This document shows positions 1 to 11,860 of a stretch of 64,000 bases of DNA, one piece after another (positions within the stretch are counted from its first letter, which is position 1; every line of letters starts with the position of its first letter). A program made the position numbers and the translations under genes. The notes beneath the pieces were generated by a model. It did no database searches and was not told where the DNA came from. It was given only the letters and a program-made list of their open reading frames with translations. The stretch spans positions 62,001-126,000 of the forward strand of contig JAQPZY010000984.1 of NCBI GenBank assembly GCA_029931535.1, written 5' to 3'. This stretch comes from Margaritifera margaritifera. Taxonomy: Eukaryota; Mollusca; Bivalvia; Unionida; Margaritiferidae.

Positions 1-748
1 CAGTGAAAGTGTTGGTGTGCTTTATTTACATGTAGTTTAACTTGGTTCTGCCTACTGTATAAAATAAATTATTTGATTCCCGTACTGTTTTTGCTTGTGT
101 ATTGCGTCTTAATAGATTCATAGTCAAAACTGTCTTAAGAAGCCATATCTGGGAAGTGAGACAAGTAGCCTCTTCTATGTTTGATGTAAAGTCCTTAAAA
201 CATTTAACTGTTGAATAAAGGTGCTTGCTTAATGGAGGTGACCCTCAAGGCAGGTTCGACTGAAATTAGTTCTCATTTACAGCATGTGCAAACTTTCTCA
301 CGACATATGTAGTAGCATATCATTGTATAAACTACATGTCCTTTCAAACAATTAGTCAAGTTACCTTTTGATTTGATAGGAAATAAATGTCCGCAATCTA
401 GCTAAAGAAAGAATTTTTTTTTTTTTTTTTTTTTTTTTTTGCAGTAACGACGTTTACGGACTCGCCTTAAAATGTTTATATTCATATCTACTAAAAATGA
501 CTTGTAGGTCTATGAGGCCTGGTATTACTTTAACATTTAAATATTTAAATATATTGGGTGCGCATCCCACTATAATAAAAATCTTAAATACTTCCATTTC
601 TATCCTTACAACTGTCTTAAAACCGAAATACACATCTGATCTGCTTGCTGCTTTCATTCGTTGACAAAATTTATACCATGAATAGATGCTGTTTTGGTCA
701 AATATTAACTTGCAAAATGTGGAAACAAATACGAAAAGAAAACCCAAA

Positions 749-794
<46 letters not shown>
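749..794. repeat. (ATT)n microsatellite
   Basis: About 15 perfect ATT units, read directly. Open frames through it translate as poly-isoleucine and are not genes. Confidence 0.95.
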
Positions 795-2275
795 GAATGA
801 AACAATATATTTTCCTTGTTGTACTAACAAATAATTATATTTTAAAAAATGGAATTGTACAAGTAAATAGCATAGATTATTTCTACCTTATCGGTGTTAG
901 TCTGTATATTTGAGAAGATATGCCTTAGTATTTTATGTCACGTAGGTATAGCAATAAATAAGACTTACTAGGTGGTTATGGTATGCTTTATTGCTGTTAA
1001 ACAGTCCGTCAGATCACACCCGTTGTAAAGTGGATTGGTTAGCTTGTTGCAGAACGATGTTTCCGAAACCAGTTTTGAAATTCGATTAGTTTGTCAATAA
1101 TTTTACGACTTCTCTTAACAAACGATGAAAAAATAGTGCAAGCCGTAGTTTTTTATGATGAAAATCTGCAAATGAATGAAAATAATTGGACATTACAACG
1201 CTTATCAGGTTAGTGTTTTAGCATTTGGTCAGCAGGTTGGTCAGCAAAACGGTGACAGCAGCAGACTGATCGGCAGTTTAACACGAACCCTAATTATACT
1301 TAGATTATTTCAGTCGATTTTGTACAGGCCCATAAGGATTCTGAAACATTTATCAAGATTTTTCAAACATTTTAAACACAATCACGCTTTATTACAGGTA
1401 TCTGACACCCACAAATACTACATACATGCATGGTGGTATGTATGTGGGGTTTAACGGCACGTCACCACAAAACTGGCCATATGTGTCAAATATAACTTGC
1501 TGACGCAACATCTGAGTATCTGAACTGAATAGAGTATCCATCGACGTTGAGAGATCACATCATATGACTTGTTTAAACATTAATATTGAGAGGTCTTATC
1601 GTATGACTTATTTACACACCAATGCTGAGAGGACTGCATAAAATAGCTGTATTCTCTCATTTACAAATCAATTAGCTTGAATCTTAGAAAAATAATAACT
1701 GCATAATATTTGCTTTTAGGGATAGTCTTTTCAGACACAAGATTTCCGCATTTACTTAAGGTCCTCGTACAATATAGGCCAAAAAATAATTACACAATTT
1801 TTTTTACCTGTTATCATATCGTTCCAAGATTTTGGGACTGCCTGCATGACCAAAAATTATTACGATCAAATCCCAAGAATCTCCAAAATTCTAACATTCA
1901 AATATTTTCACATGTTACTCCACATGCATTAGGAGGACATGCTCAGAATGTCAGAAATCCTCATAATGTTGGTGTGTAAAGATGTGGGTTTCCTCCTAAT
2001 GTAGGTAATGTGTACACATACACACAGATCTGAAACTATATTTTCACCCAACGATCCTCTCACACAGATTAAGAGATGCACTAATTTATATTCCTCTCTC
2101 CCTTTTTTCTTTTTGCTTCCACTTCTCTCTTCACACACACACACACACACACGCACTCACGCACGCACGCATATGTACAATCACAGGAGATTATACGTTA
2201 AGATTTTGGGTCTACGAATGACTACTTGCCCATGTGGCATCTCACCAAACGACAAATTTACCCATGCAACATTTC

Positions 2276-2309
<34 letters not shown>

Positions 2310-2974
2310 CGTATTATACAAATGTCATTAGCCTACTTTTACAAACTGGATATTTGTTGTAGAATACTATCGGTGGCGAGTGACTATAAATCCAGTAAAC
2401 ACACATAACTTAAATTTATTTAGCTAGGCATGAAAAATCATTATGAAGAAATGCTGAAAGAAATATATTATATTCATCAGGTGTCAACTGTCGCAGGTAA
2501 ACAACAGTTTGTGAGATCAAGAGGTTACAGAGTTCGCGTGAACGTACCTTCTCTAGTGTTTATCTGGGGCAATAGACACCAGATGAATATTATTTATTTA
2601 TTAATTCACCTGGGTAAATATTATCTATATCATTTTGTTTATTTTTCTTTCTAATTTGAAGGCAGTCAACCTTGCTAGGATTTTTAATTTGGGAAAATGG
2701 ATGGGCATAACAGCCTGTGTAATTTCTTCCACACCAAAACAACTGATTCAAGGAAAGATAATATTCTTACTTTACAGAATTTTGAAAATCCAAAAAGAAA
2801 ACAGATTAAAAAGGGAATTATAGGCAATTTCAGTAAATTAGTTCAGGAATCAGGATTGAAATTATAAGAGTTTAATGTTATTTCTTATGAGTTTATCGTG
2901 GTATAAACTGTCAGTAGACCAACAAATTATTCATCGCCACTTTTTTTACAAAGAATTTTCTGACATTACTGGAC

Positions 2975-3106
2975 ATGTATGTATGTATGTATGTATGTAT
3001 GTATGTATGTATGTATGTATGTATGTATGTATGTATGTATGTATGTATGTATGTATGTATGTATGTATGTATGTATGTATGTATGTATGTATGTATGTAT
3101 GTATGC
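2975..3106. repeat. (GTAT)n microsatellite
   Basis: About 32 perfect units of the tetranucleotide, ending in gcatgcatg. A 4-bp unit leaves all frames open, giving MYVC-type and YIHT-type spurious proteins on the two strands. Confidence 0.97.
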
Positions 3107-3231
3107 ATGCATGACATTTTAATATTCAAGCACTGCAAAATAAAAGATAAAAGCAAAGATGTTAAAATTCTGTAAGGTATACAAAATATATATTACGGTA
3201 AAAAATATAAAATTCTGACAATGTAGAGTCG

Positions 3232-3236
<5 letters not shown>

Positions 3237-3298
<62 letters not shown>
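3237..3298. repeat. (TA)n microsatellite
   Basis: About 30 uninterrupted TA units, read directly. Confidence 0.97.
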
Positions 3299-3304
<6 letters not shown>

Positions 3305-3772
3305 TTCCTCAAAAATCCAAGATTTTCTCTCATGGCACATCATCATAAAGTTTCTTAATTGAATTCACATAAAACAGTATTTGTCTTATATGATGCAAGC
3401 CGGTACAATCTGAGAGGTTCACCGTTCAGGTGGTATGTATTACCGGTAGTCAGATATGTGTGTCCTATTAACGAGCGGCACAATACAACCTCATTGCTGC
3501 CATTGATTCAATAGGATGGATGCCACTCTCCATTGATGAGTTTGGTGTTATGAATCATGTTTATGGTGTTTGTATTCCACATATTTTGCCAAGTATATAG
3601 AACATGCTGATTTATATAATATTTGAAGACAGTATATAGAATCTTTTATCCAGAAACGGGTGACTACAGGATAGTTTGGCTTTGGAATATATAAAACATG
3701 CAGATTTATATATAAATATATGTTGGAATGAATTTGAATATGTAGTTTGATATCTGTACCGAGAAGTAAAGA

Positions 3773-4135
3773 TTATGCTCTCTTCCATCGAGCCATTGTA
3801 TTTAAGATTGTCTCAAACTCACTGTTTATTAACAATCCCTCTTCATATATTGACCACCTAACAGTCCACACGGGCTGTTGAACTCCTATGCAAACTGCTA
3901 AAGCAGGAATGCAGACTGTCCACCAGCAGGTAATGGCAGAAAATAATATAACAATGGTAGAGACAACTTGGTCTACAAGTAACCCTCCACCGTTTGGTGA
4001 AGCACCTTGTCTGTAGACGCAATATGACAGTATGTAAACAGTGTAAAATCCCCATCCAACTGCGAACAGTGTATACCCGGATCTGCCGTGGCATAATGAT
4101 GCGCCTGTAGATAACGCCCCAGTTTCACTAAACAT
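3773..4135 (-). CDS. Possible small membrane protein or exon (120 aa)
   Basis: I do not recognise the family. The 120-residue frame is high in complexity and locally richer in GC than its flanks, unlike most open frames here. Two hydrophobic stretches look like membrane helices: about residues 21-42 (GYTLFAVGWGFYTVYILSYC) and 56-83, which includes a CWWTVC cluster. A Gly-rich loop (SPNGGGLL) lies between them and a polar tail ends in RWKRA. The first Met sits within a tttag that could instead be a splice acceptor, so this may be an internal or last exon of a larger multi-pass protein. Nearest supported gene: the IL-17-like gene on the same strand about 1.5 kb away. The frame could also be fortuitous. 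Confidence 0.35.
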   Translation of the reverse strand: MFSETGALSTGASLCHGRSGYTLFAVGWGFYTVYILSYCVYRQGASPNGGGLLVDQVVSTIVILFSAITCWWTVCIPALAVCIGVQQPVWTVRWSIYEEGLLINSEFETILNTMARWKRA

Positions 4136-5640
4136 CTCAAATTTTCTTGTTCGTTTTGAGATTTTTCAATATCTTCTTTATTGCTTGGTTTGGAATTATG
4201 AATTTTTCACTGAATATTAAGCAGGCATTCAGAGTTAATATAGTAACAATATCCTGCATTTTCCTAAAATTGGTCTTTTAATCTCTGAGGAAAAATTGAA
4301 GATTTCCTCATAATTGAGGAATTCCTGAACTTTTTTTTTTTCTTTCTACAAATAAATGGATACTCAGGTCTACAATTTAAAAACTAAAGAGTTAATTTTA
4401 ACCACCTATATTTTATCTACTCTTACCAAAATGCAACTATTGTCGTAAATATTGTAAGCACTGTAATGTAAAATCTTAATTTAAAAAATAAAATTGACAA
4501 ATTTAGCGAAACTGAAATCTGGATCTCCGCTTTGCGCTTGACATGACAATTAAAACGAATTTCCTTTGTTTTATAAATGCATATTATTCTAAAGCCGATA
4601 AAATACTAAGAACTGCCTGCTCGTTTTGTTTAATTTTAGTTATAGTGAGTGTGATGAATATAAATTAATTAAGAATTTTATTTCAGAAACCTGAAACCGT
4701 GCATAAGAAACGAAGATATGCTGTCCAATAAAAATGTATAATACAGAGCAGCTGCGAAAGAATCAGTCGCAGAGAGGAAAGATCAGATTTATTCATTCAT
4801 TCTTCATTCTATATGTAACACTAGTGATCACTTATTTGTTTGCTTATTGTGTAATTATTTTTCAGTTTTGTTTTTGGCATTTGTCGTCAAAGTTCCGTGT
4901 AAAATTCAACGATATCAAAAACATTATGTGCATATAAAAAAGTGAACGACAATTCAAATAAGTTTTCTTCACATTTTAATTTGCTTTCGACATTTCTGCA
5001 ACAAAAATAATCTCATCTTTATACACGCATAAGTCTATGGCATCATAATTTTATGGCACGATGAACAAGTAAATAGTGGAGACTTTTCTATTCCATTGTT
5101 TTATGAATAGTGAGATATTTAATACAATTTCAAAGAAAGTAGTCAACAAAACTTGATGAAATCTTGCACTATCATTGGTGTATTTCCACAATCGACCTTC
5201 AAACGTATCGACTATTAGGATTGAATTCTTGGATATAGCATCAGGATTTTAAAGTAAAAAATAAAACTTAAGACCCGTGAATTAATAAGTAAAAACGATA
5301 TATAAACTAGTAAAAAAGAAAAGACAGATTAAAGCAGAACGTTGGGTTTCCTGAACATATTAAGTGAAATGAGAAACCCGATGAAAATCGAATATCTTTT
5401 TACCTTTATCAGATACATTCGAAAAAAAATACATTTGTAGCTTGTTTTAACTGTGTAAAAATATTTAGTATTGAATATAATTAGCTATATTCTCTCTTAA
5501 GTATGAAGAATACATTTTGGTCTTCAATTTCATGTAATGGCATTTTTAAATAAAACTAAAATTTGAGTGCGTTTTGGAGCTATGACTGTATTTTGTATAC
5601 TTAGGAAATATTTCAGCTCCGTTAATGATTGTCGGTCCTT
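4136..5640. other. Gene-less AT-rich stretch
   Basis: AT-rich sequence with short oligo-A/T runs. I see no supportable gene or named repeat. Its right end is the 3' flank of the minus-strand IL-17-like gene. Confidence 0.55.
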
Positions 5641-6162
5641 TCATTTACTTCTTATAAAATCCAACTTATTCGTGCGTTTTTGTGCGTTATGGATTATGGG
5701 CCTTATGCACGTGCAGCCCACGGAAATTATTTTAGAGATTCTGGTGTAAAGCATAACGTTGTTCTCACATCTTTTTATGAGGACCGGTATCCGATAGATC
5801 ACAGGTTTGCACTCATAGTTCCCGAGGCACCGTGAGCACTTGCATTTTGCAACATACAATGTATCCGGGTATCTATTCTCGTCATAGTCTCGTTCCACCT
5901 CCCAGGGGCACAGGGATCTGTAGTTGACTAGAGGAGAGAGTATTCGATCTCCAGGATGGCACATTTCATCGTCCATGAAAAGGGACATGGTTAAATTATT
6001 AATGTCCGGCTGTGCGATGTGTTTCCACTTTAAGCGCCGTATTTCCGTGTCCAGCATCTCCGTGTATTCGGAGTTGACACAGTATTTTGACAAGCAACTT
6101 GGGATGAAATGCAGGTACACAACTAGCAACAGTCTGTAGAAACCTCCCGAGCTCTGAAACAT
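5641..6162 (-). CDS. IL-17-like secreted cytokine
   Basis: Interleukin-17 family ligands are secreted cystine-knot dimers that bind IL-17 receptors and trigger innate inflammatory signalling; molluscs carry expanded sets. The 173-residue frame begins with a signal-peptide-like segment (basic residue near 10, hydrophobic 11-22, small residues to about 25). The C-terminal half has the family signature: Cys68, C-P-W at 85-87, R-Y-P at 97-99, then CKCSRC at 107-112, Cys118, P-V-x-I-P-V-L around 120-128, Cys132, a Y-T-R-I segment, and VGCTC(I)RP at 148-155. Length is normal for invertebrate members, and no stop or frameshift interrupts it. The chosen Met lies in 'atgtttcag', which could be a 3' splice site, so a short upstream first exon could supply the real start. 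Coding GC stands above the AT-rich flanks. Subtype cannot be assigned. Confidence 0.88.
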   Translation of the reverse strand: MFQSSGGFYRLLLVVYLHFIPSCLSKYCVNSEYTEMLDTEIRRLKWKHIAQPDINNLTMSLFMDDEMCHPGDRILSPLVNYRSLCPWEVERDYDENRYPDTLYVAKCKCSRCLGNYECKPVIYRIPVLIKRCENNVMLYTRISKIISVGCTCIRPIIHNAQKRTNKLDFIRSK

Positions 6163-9100
6163 AAAAAATACTGTTTTTCCTCAACCAGTGACAGTCACAG
6201 TGTAGCTTAGTCTCTTCCATTGTGTACAGTTATAATTCTAAGTAATTTTAAATGCCATTACTGGATTTATTCTATCTTTCTCTGTGGCAGAATTGATCAC
6301 ATTTAGATAAGACAACTGTAGACGCGCATGTGACAACAGCTGTATTTGTAAATCCCCGAGAATTACAATACATCATTTTCAACTTGCAATTCTTAAGGAT
6401 GTCTTGTAAGTTTCACAGACAACTTCCGGTTTGCGACTTTCAGGGGTTCATGGTAAGCGCCAAGGTATATACAGTTGTCATTATTGTCAAAGAAAAGTGA
6501 ATCATCTCACTGCAAAAACTACAATTAACGGTTTTAAAATATGACATCTCTTTGTTACAGAACGTAAAGCAATACGAATTTGCAACTTCTGAATAGAACA
6601 CACATAGAATTACTTATTTCATATTAGTATTGTACAATAAATGACTTGTTCCAGGAGGCAGTGAAACGAGTCGTATACCAGAATTTGAAGAAAGAGAGAA
6701 GGTAGCGGAAGGAAGAATAGGAGAAGTAGAAGAAGCAAACGAAAAAGAGGGAGTACGAGTAGATGAAAAAGAAATATGGAAACAGGTCTGGGGAGTGAAC
6801 TACTTATTGTCCATATATTCCAGGTAGTTATCAGAATAACGCAGTTTTTTGACAAGTGTAGTTATATTGGAGAATGACCAAGAGACGTTATGGACATCGT
6901 GATATGCCGATGCTTCAATTTACCTGGTCGACACGTTATGTAGGTTACTAAATTAATTATCGTGTTTTAATCAGTTCTAAATGTGGAAGTCATTCAGGAT
7001 AAGATAATTTCTGTTTAGAACATAATCTGCTCTGAGGTGATATAAACAGTCATATATATGGTATACACAATTTTATTGTCACTGTAAATTGACATGTTGT
7101 TCACACTCTTTGTGCGCAATAGTACTGCCATGCATGCTTAAGCCCCAGTGTAAGTGAACCAATAATGATATTGAAACTAATTGATCTTTCTATGAAAAAA
7201 CATGGCGCCGTCGATAGTGCCAAACCTTTTGACGAATTTTTATATGTTAAGATTGTATAGCGAGTAAATTTGTCGGATGCTACATACGTCATAAAATTAC
7301 GTATATTTCATTAACTTTTTAAACTGATTTATTTGGAAGACATCTCCTTCATTCTGTCAGATATTAGCACTGCCAGCAGAATACTTGTTTGCTTCTATTT
7401 AGTTATAGAGGTTTAAACATATGTAGTTCCAGCATTGACATATTTATCGCTAAAAATACAAGTGGGCGTTTTCTGTGGCGTTTTCAAAAACTAGTAAATG
7501 TCCACGAGCCCTAGTTACATGTACCTTGTAGAGGTGGATGGGAAATCAGCATGTGGTATGTTAAAAGTTACACCAATGTGCGATCGGCGCGTAAAAAGCA
7601 CCTGGGTTGGCATCTTTACTGGCCAAGCGTCGCTGATCCACTTCGTTCCACATCGAACCTTGGCAAACGTGGTTTGTCCTAACAGTATCTACCGCTCCGC
7701 TTTCTGTTTGTATGCGGCTGAAAGAAACTGATCGAATTAGATTGCCCGTAACATTTACCTATGAATATAGTTGGAAATAATCACCGCGGCTTCCGTAGAA
7801 AACATCAGATGGTGCATATCAGATCTTTTTTCTTCAATCTAAATCGTTCATAAGTTTTTTTTCGAGTCAAGGCATGCGGATATCATGGAAGTCACCCTAT
7901 TGAACACCTAACAGGTGTAACGAGCTTTCTCATTGGCCAGTTGAGTTCGTTTGCTAAGGGCAGTAACTCGGATTCACCCACAAGAGGGCACTTGTTCACA
8001 ACAGTATTTCGTCTAGTTACACATACCGAGGGTTAATATGGAATAAAGTTGATTGACGACCCTTGTCTAGCGAAGATGCTGTGTTGGCATTGAAACAATG
8101 AATTATTTCAGGTTGTTAGTAGACATTAATATGAGCAAAGATACTAGTGTTTTACAAAATTTTTTTCCCCTCGAATTAAATGGGCCGTGATTCGGCCGTC
8201 AGACGACGATCTTTCTAGTGAAAATATATATGGGTGGTACATCTCATGCATATTCTACAAAATATGATATCGCTTCACGAGAAGTAGCAGTGCCAAATCT
8301 TCATATTTTAAAGATATTTTAAGAGTTGACAAAAAAAGTAATGAACTGGTCGCATTACATTCTTAGATTTTTTAAATTGATACATAGATAGATGAGGTTT
8401 TCTTGGGGTTATTCACTGTTTCCTCTGAATCTGTTATCTTCTTTATGCATGTCCTGAAAGTCCCTCCCATGGTTTGATCGACTTTGCTATGTGTAGTGCA
8501 TGTGAGAGATTTGTGGCTGTAAATGATACATTATAACACAAATCAGCTTTTGCTATATTTCTGCAATGTCCTTGACTTGTCTGTAAAAACTGCGTCATGT
8601 TATATGAATAACTGAATTATATTTTCTTACTATGCTATTAATCAAAAATAAAAGTATTTTTGAGGGAGAAATGATTTTTTGCTGGTATAGCTTTACTTTT
8701 GAAGTTACTTTGTTTGCAAAACTGAAGCCAAAACTGTAATTGTTTAAAAAATTAAGTGTTTTTTGTGCTTACATTGTGCAATAAATAAAAGCAATGAAAC
8801 TAACCGATCACTCTTGTCTTTGCTAGACAGCGTGAGTGTACCATCGAAATAAATGACTTGTGCTCTGTTTTAGAAAAAAGAAGTTATGAGCAAAACTTCT
8901 GAAACAGGGAACCAAATGACCAGTAGTACACATACGCCATCTGGAGGAATAATGTCCGGGATAAGTTCCAATTAACTTGAACGCTTTTGCATGGGTGATA
9001 CCGCGAGGCTATCTAAGAAGTGAAAGTACGTGAAAAACTTTTTAATGCAAGTTTATTCCATTTATCCGCCATTGTTTAAGTCAACTCAAATAATCTAGAT

Positions 9101-9930
9101 GGAAGAATAGAGGTATTTTTTTTTTTGCTTACTGCTTAAAATTCAGTAGTGAAATTGTTGCCTTTTTGGCTAAGAAAAATAGAGTTTAAATTTATTAATG
9201 TTATTAATGTTATAATGTTGCAAAATTTACATATTGATTTCTAACACATTTACGAAGCAAGATTTGTCCAGCTATTCATATAATATTGTAAACTTGCTGA
9301 CCTAAAATATGGCCGACAGTAGATACGAAGAGAGATATCTCTCAAGCAGGTGGGAACGATCAAGTAGTGGGCGACATTTGAGCCTTGATATAGCGGATTA
9401 GGAATGGATGCAGACTCATCAGTCGTAAGATTGATAAAACTATAGAACCAAAAGACTTAGATATTAATTAAAAGTTCAGTTATAAAAAATCATAGTTGTA
9501 CCAAAACGGAAAAAAATCGCCAGAATAATTTATGGGAACAAAGTAACTGGAACAGAAAATTGATAGGGAAAAGCCTAACAAAACACAACAGCATAGCAAC
9601 AATGGTCGACCTTAAATGTAATTTTAAAGGAAATAAATGAAATCACTATTTTCAAAGTTGAAGAAAATGAAAAATGTTATATTTCACAGCAATTACTCAA
9701 AAATGTTGATAACAATTTGTTTTTAAATTAGAAAGTTATTTCGCTTTTATCAGAAGAGTACCCAGAGGGGAGGAAATCTTTCTGGAAGAATTTATAAGAA
9801 ATTCCTGATAAAAACCAATATGGCGGAAGGGCGGTGATAGTATCGTTCCTACTGTGAGTGCGAGATAAGGATAGTCTAAGTTTTATAATGGAAAGGCGGC
9901 AAGAAGTCAAAAAAAAAAAAAAAAAAAAAA
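6163..9930. other. Gene-poor stretch upstream of the IL-17-like gene
   Basis: This should contain the promoter and any first exon of the minus-strand cytokine gene, but I cannot place a convincing TATA box or donor. A 77-residue plus-strand frame at 7498-7731 is of mixed composition and unrecognised. The rest is AT-rich with short oligo-T and oligo-A runs, and a poly-A tract at about 9909-9931. Confidence 0.5.
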
Positions 9931-9931
9931 A

Positions 9932-10098
9932 GCGCATGCGTATTCGCAACAGTGTTAAGTAACTTAATGAGAATGTATCACTAGCTGAGGAGTGTGTTGA
10001 TGCTCTGAGCAAAAGTGTCTTTTCTAACCAAGGATTAGTGAACCGGAGACAAGGATCTGTTGAAGAGCGAAAACGGTTGCTAGGAACAAAGATGGCGA
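9932..10098 (+). promoter_or_regulatory. Candidate CpG-type promoter (NRF1-, X-box- and YY1-like motifs)
   Basis: Three motifs lie within about 170 bp in an otherwise CpG-poor region. At 9932-9941, gcgcatgcgt resembles the NRF1 palindrome. At 10076-10087, gttgctaggaac resembles an RFX X-box. At 10088-10098, aaagatggcga resembles the YY1/initiator-plus-start motif often seen at metazoan housekeeping and ciliary gene starts. The motif order and the ATG orientation suggest plus-strand transcription. The motif identities are established knowledge; function here is inference. Confidence 0.35.
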
Positions 10099-10172
10099 CT
10101 TCCTGTGCGTCATTTCGATTCAGTGTATGTACTACGACTAAATATGTCGGCCCCCTATGCTCGCTTTTGTAG
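10092..10172 (+). CDS. Possible first coding exon or 26-residue ORF
   Basis: An ATG in good context (aaagATGgcg) follows the promoter-like motifs and opens MATSCASFRFSV and onward to a stop at 10170-10172. A gtatgt after the serine codons (about 10124) could be a splice donor, so the true product may be only the start of a spliced protein. No downstream partner exon was found. If the promoter call is wrong, this is a chance ORF. Confidence 0.22.
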   Translation: MATSCASFRFSVCTTTKYVGPLCSLL

Positions 10173-10300
10173 GTCCGAAGGTAACCTTCGGCCACAATTT
10201 GGTCGACATCCCACCATTATAACTAAGGTTGCCAAAGCGACAAGCCAATAACATAAGTAAACGTGTTCCTGGTCGGAACACCGCAACCCCCAACCCCCCC

Positions 10301-10330
10301 CACACACACACACATACACACACACACACA
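10301..10330. repeat. (CA)n microsatellite with C-rich start
   Basis: A short poly-C run leads into an interrupted CA repeat. Low complexity; no gene content. Confidence 0.85.
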
Positions 10331-10744
10331 GACACGGATATATATTTGTTTGCATACCACTAGCAGATGCTTAAACAACTTCCTACATTTTTGTATTCAC
10401 TACGCCGACCACATAAAAATACTAAAGAATTTGGCCGATCCTAAGAACACACTGATACTTTATTTACCGATCCAGCTAGTTGCTTTCAAGTGTAGGTATT
10501 GATTTATCTTCTATCTAATACTTCGTGGAGACTTTGATACAGAATCAGAAACGTATTAGAAGATGTCGTTGCAATTCGCTTCAAGGCTCGTTTCTAGCAG
10601 CGGTTGTGTGGGGTATTAGATACATAGTGTATATAATGTTTCGATTGATTTCCTTCTTGATTTTCTTGATTGATATTTTTGAAAACCACAGTGAGTTGGC
10701 AATTTGCACGGCCTATTTACTAAGTTGCTCAGGATAAAAATAAA

Positions 10745-11275
10745 AAATAGTCGTTATGTACTGAGCCACTCTGGACATAATTTCAAATGTGACATATACC
10801 TAGCAGTCCTGGACCTCATAGGATTAAACTCTATGTACAGAGCCTCTCTGGATATAACTCAAATGCAATGTTATTTTCTGTGCATCACTAAACCCAAGAC
10901 AGAAATAGATCTGTTTACAAAGAACCTCTCTACATAGTAAACTCTAATGCAATGTTATTTTATAAGCATCACTAGATGCAAGACAGAAATGGATCCCTAT
11001 TTACTTAACCGCTCTTAATATAATTCCAAATATGACGTTTATACCGAGCAACAGCTGCTCGTTAATAACTTTGTACTTGCAGTTATATCCAGAATGACTC
11101 TGCAAAATAGTGTTTTCACTCGTCCTATGTCCAGAGCTCCTCGGTAAAGAAACGTTCTCATGTTGTCAATTCGTAGAGCTGCTCTGTAAAGAAACGTTCT
11201 CATCTTGCCAATGCCGTGAGTTGCTCTGTAAGGAAACGTTGTCATCTTGCCATGACTAGAGTTGCTCCAAATACG
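10745..11275. repeat. 42-bp minisatellite, clear in its last five units
   Basis: Units beginning gactctg/gctcctcgg/gctgctctg/ttgctctg start near 11091, 11133, 11176, 11218 and 11260, a 42-43 bp period. Each carries a form of gtaaagaaacgttctcat. More diverged units of similar length appear from about 10745. A 42-bp unit is 14 codons, and the minus strand is open across 11245-11039 with a 14-residue repeat (MRTFLYRxALxI type). I take the open frame as a by-product of a period divisible by three. Confidence 0.75.
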
Positions 11276-11345
11276 TCACATTTTGATTTGTGATCATAGC
11301 AGCTCTGTAAACAGCTTCCTTGCATACACATCATAATGAACTAGA

Positions 11346-11387
11346 TGTAATATCCAACAGATCCTTATAAAATGGTTTAAGTGCATT

Positions 11388-11475
<88 letters not shown>

Positions 11476-11608
11476 CATAGTACGTAAGCTGAACTTCCGT
11501 GTGTTCACGTCATCACTTTATGAGCACACACACTGTGCGTGTCGTAGTCAATAGACAGCATCAACACTGTTCATCACTTTATTCCTAGCCCAGATACAGG
11601 ATTTTACA
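11346..11608 (+). repeat. 5' LTR, inflated by a TA microsatellite
   Basis: Runs from tgtaatatcc to ggattttaca. It contains cttataaaatgg as a possible TATA box. It is 263 bp, while its partner is 189 bp. The difference is a (TA)n array at about 11389-11472, where the 3' LTR has only a short tagatatag. Outside the array the two LTRs match over most positions but carry numerous substitutions, so the insertion is old. Confidence 0.92.
11389..11472. repeat. (TA)n microsatellite inside the 5' LTR
   Basis: About 40 TA units with one tacata interruption, nested in the LTR. Confidence 0.97.
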
Positions 11609-11860
11609 TTGGCGACGAGGATAAAAACAAATTGTTAGCAATGTACATTGTACAATAAGTCGACATCGATACAAATTTTGCCGATAACGACTTGGAAGAC
11701 AGCAATTATATTCGTAAAAGCAGCAGCAGCAGCAGCAACCTCATGGCAAGAAAAAGGGCAGAGGGCGGACATATCAACGTGTTCGCTGAAACGAAGCACT
11801 TAAAAACATAACCATTCAACTCATCCAGCGACCAAATAGCGAGCGGCGGCAAAGTACGGT

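Larger units (their letters stand above)
1..3772. other. Gene-less AT-rich stretch
   Basis: I see no supportable exon here. The open frames are short, low in complexity or made of microsatellite. It holds a poly-T run (about 413-440), (ATT)n at 749-794, (CA)n at 2132-2172, (ATA)n at 2281-2309, a long (GTAT)n and a long (TA)n, the last two listed separately. A motif resembling mollusc SINE tails (ggggtttaacggca) lies near 1445, without enough around it to call an element. Confidence 0.6.

Noticed and set aside
2875..3175. Long open frames of MYVC or YIHT repeats (also at 30.8-31.2, 46.5-46.85 and 58.6-58.9 kb)
   Set aside because: They are translations of tetranucleotide microsatellites, open in every frame on both strands.
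9728..10195. 155-codon minus-strand frame
   Set aside because: It spans a poly-A tract (poly-Phe), opposes the better-supported promoter-like motifs, and has no recognisable domain.
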